5,656 bases of DNA from Planctomycetota bacterium (lineage in GTDB: Bacteria; Planctomycetota; B129-G9): assembly GCA_030622295.1 (NCBI GenBank), contig JAUXGI010000093.1, forward strand, positions 1 to 5,656, read 5' to 3'. Under the pieces are notes generated by a model. That model ran no database searches and was not told the origin of the DNA. It saw only the letters and a list, made by a program, of their open reading frames with translations. The translations under genes were made by a program, and so were the position numbers. Positions 4,960 through 5,656 of this stretch are shown piece by piece (positions within the stretch are counted from its first letter, which is position 1; every line of letters starts with the position of its first letter).

Positions 4960-5656
4960 ATGGCTGAACCGAGAGAGAGGTGGTCGAGCCGCGGCGCTTT
5001 CATAATGGCCGCGATAGGCAGCGCGGTAGGGCTGGGCAACCTTTGGCGCTTCCCCTACATCGCCTACAAATTCGGCGGCGGGGCCTTTCTGATACCGTAC
5101 TTTATAGCGTTACTGACGGCGGGCATCCCGCTGATGATACTGGAGTACGGCATCGGGCAGATGTTCCAGGGCTCGGCCCCGAAGGCTTTGGGCATGGCAA
5201 ACAAGAAATGGCGCTGGCTTGGTTGGTGGGCCCTCGGCATAGGCTCCACAATAGCCATTTACTACACGGTGATAATGGCTTACTGCTGGAATTACCTGTA
5301 TCATGCCATCCAGATGCCCTGGAAGACAGGAGCGCAGGAGTTTTTCGACAGCTTTCTGCAAAAATCCGGCGGTGTCGCCGAAATCGGCGGACTGGTGCTG
5401 CCGATTGTCATTGGGCTGGCGCTGACGTGGGTGTGCGTGTATTTCATCATTTGCAAGGGGGTGCTGCGTGTCGGCAAGGTCGTGATGATAACCGTGCCCC
5501 TGCCGGTGTTGCTGCTCGTACTGGTCGCCATCAAGTCTTTTACCCTTCCGGGCGCATGGGAAGGAATTAAGTACTATATAACTCCGAACTTCGCTGCGCT
5601 TATGAACCCGCAGGTATGGCTGGCCGCATACGGGCAGGTTTTCTTCTCGTTAAGCA
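4960..5656 (+). CDS. Sodium:neurotransmitter symporter family (SNF/NSS) transporter, 3' truncated by window
   Basis: The first 232 residues of a LeuT-fold, Na+-coupled inner-membrane importer; bacterial members mostly carry amino acids or related amines, and the substrate here is not predictable. Transmembrane helices are visible at about 13-37 (TM1), 41-66 (TM2), 86-116 (TM3), 141-166 (TM4) and 170-195 (TM5), with TM6 beginning near 219. TM1 has the family signature G-S-A-V-G-L-G-N followed by R-F-P. Gly20, Ala22, Val23 and Asn27 fall at the same numbers as LeuT's sodium-site residues, and Arg30 matches the extracellular-gate arginine. Tyr102 in TM3 probably corresponds to LeuT Tyr108, which contacts the substrate carboxylate. 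The window ends in F-F-S-L-S, where many family members have Ser in place of LeuT Thr254. AGAGG (4950-4954) lies 5 nt before the ATG. Full members have 11-12 helices and about 450-520 residues, so roughly half is missing. No clear promoter was found; the hairpin array lies directly upstream. Confidence 0.92.
   Translation, partial: MAEPRERWSSRGAFIMAAIGSAVGLGNLWRFPYIAYKFGGGAFLIPYFIALLTAGIPLMILEYGIGQMFQGSAPKALGMANKKWRWLGWWALGIGSTIAIYYTVIMAYCWNYLYHAIQMPWKTGAQEFFDSFLQKSGGVAEIGGLVLPIVIGLALTWVCVYFIICKGVLRVGKVVMITVPLPVLLLVLVAIKSFTLPGAWEGIKYYITPNFAALMNPQVWLAAYGQVFFSLS

Noticed and set aside
4758..5039. Minus-strand frame with an internally repeated peptide
   Set aside because: The peptide repeat mirrors the DNA hairpin array (4762-4932) and the rest is antisense to the symporter; no ribosome binding site supports it.
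1..5656. Insertion sequences, integrases or phage/defence genes
   Set aside because: No transposase, recombinase, toxin-antitoxin or defence-type protein is encoded in any frame I could read, and no terminal repeats bound a mobile unit.

Overview
The window is bacterial DNA of moderately high GC (estimated by eye in the high fifties per cent). Isoleucine ATA codons are used freely despite the GC content. Gene content (a MoxR-type AAA+ ATPase, a thiolase/3-hydroxybutyryl-CoA dehydrogenase pair and a LeuT-fold sodium symporter) fits an environmental, perhaps anaerobic, bacterium. The MoxR sequence has a flavour seen in Planctomycetes/Bacteroidetes-type lineages, but taxonomy cannot be fixed from this window.

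Layout. (1) 1-484, minus strand: the 5' part of a small secreted lipoprotein gene that runs off the left edge; it is visibly more AT-rich than its neighbours. (2) 485-1066: a gene-free, hairpin-rich divergent intergenic region with a good sigma70-type promoter (868-896) reading right. (3) 1067-2152: a stand-alone moxR-type AAA+ ATPase, followed by an intrinsic terminator. (4) 2153-2594: an intergenic region holding a plus-strand terminator, an inverted near-copy of it acting on the minus strand, other small hairpins, then a near-consensus promoter (2391-2418) and a leader of about 170 nt. (5) 2595-4667: a two-gene unit, acetyl-CoA acetyltransferase then 3-hydroxyacyl-CoA dehydrogenase, each with a clear ribosome binding site, closed by a hairpin terminator at 4741. 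(6) 4741-4932: a compact array of nested hairpins with an exact 16-bp repeat. (7) 4960-5656: the N-terminal 232 residues of a sodium:neurotransmitter-symporter-family transporter, cut by the right edge.

Together the two central genes condense two acetyl-CoA to acetoacetyl-CoA and reduce it to 3-hydroxybutyryl-CoA, the shared trunk of butyrate/butanol formation, polyhydroxybutyrate-type metabolism and (in reverse) the last steps of fatty-acid beta-oxidation. The crotonase and acyl-CoA dehydrogenase that would complete a route are not present. The symporter probably imports an amino acid or related amine with Na+. The moxR gene lacks its usual DUF58/VWA partners.

I see no convincing new multi-gene system. 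The most unusual material is non-coding: the paired inverted terminators with compensatory stem changes (2181-2290), the hairpin array before the symporter (4741-4932), the 12-bp inverted repeat overlapping the moxR promoter, and the foldable segment at 585-688.
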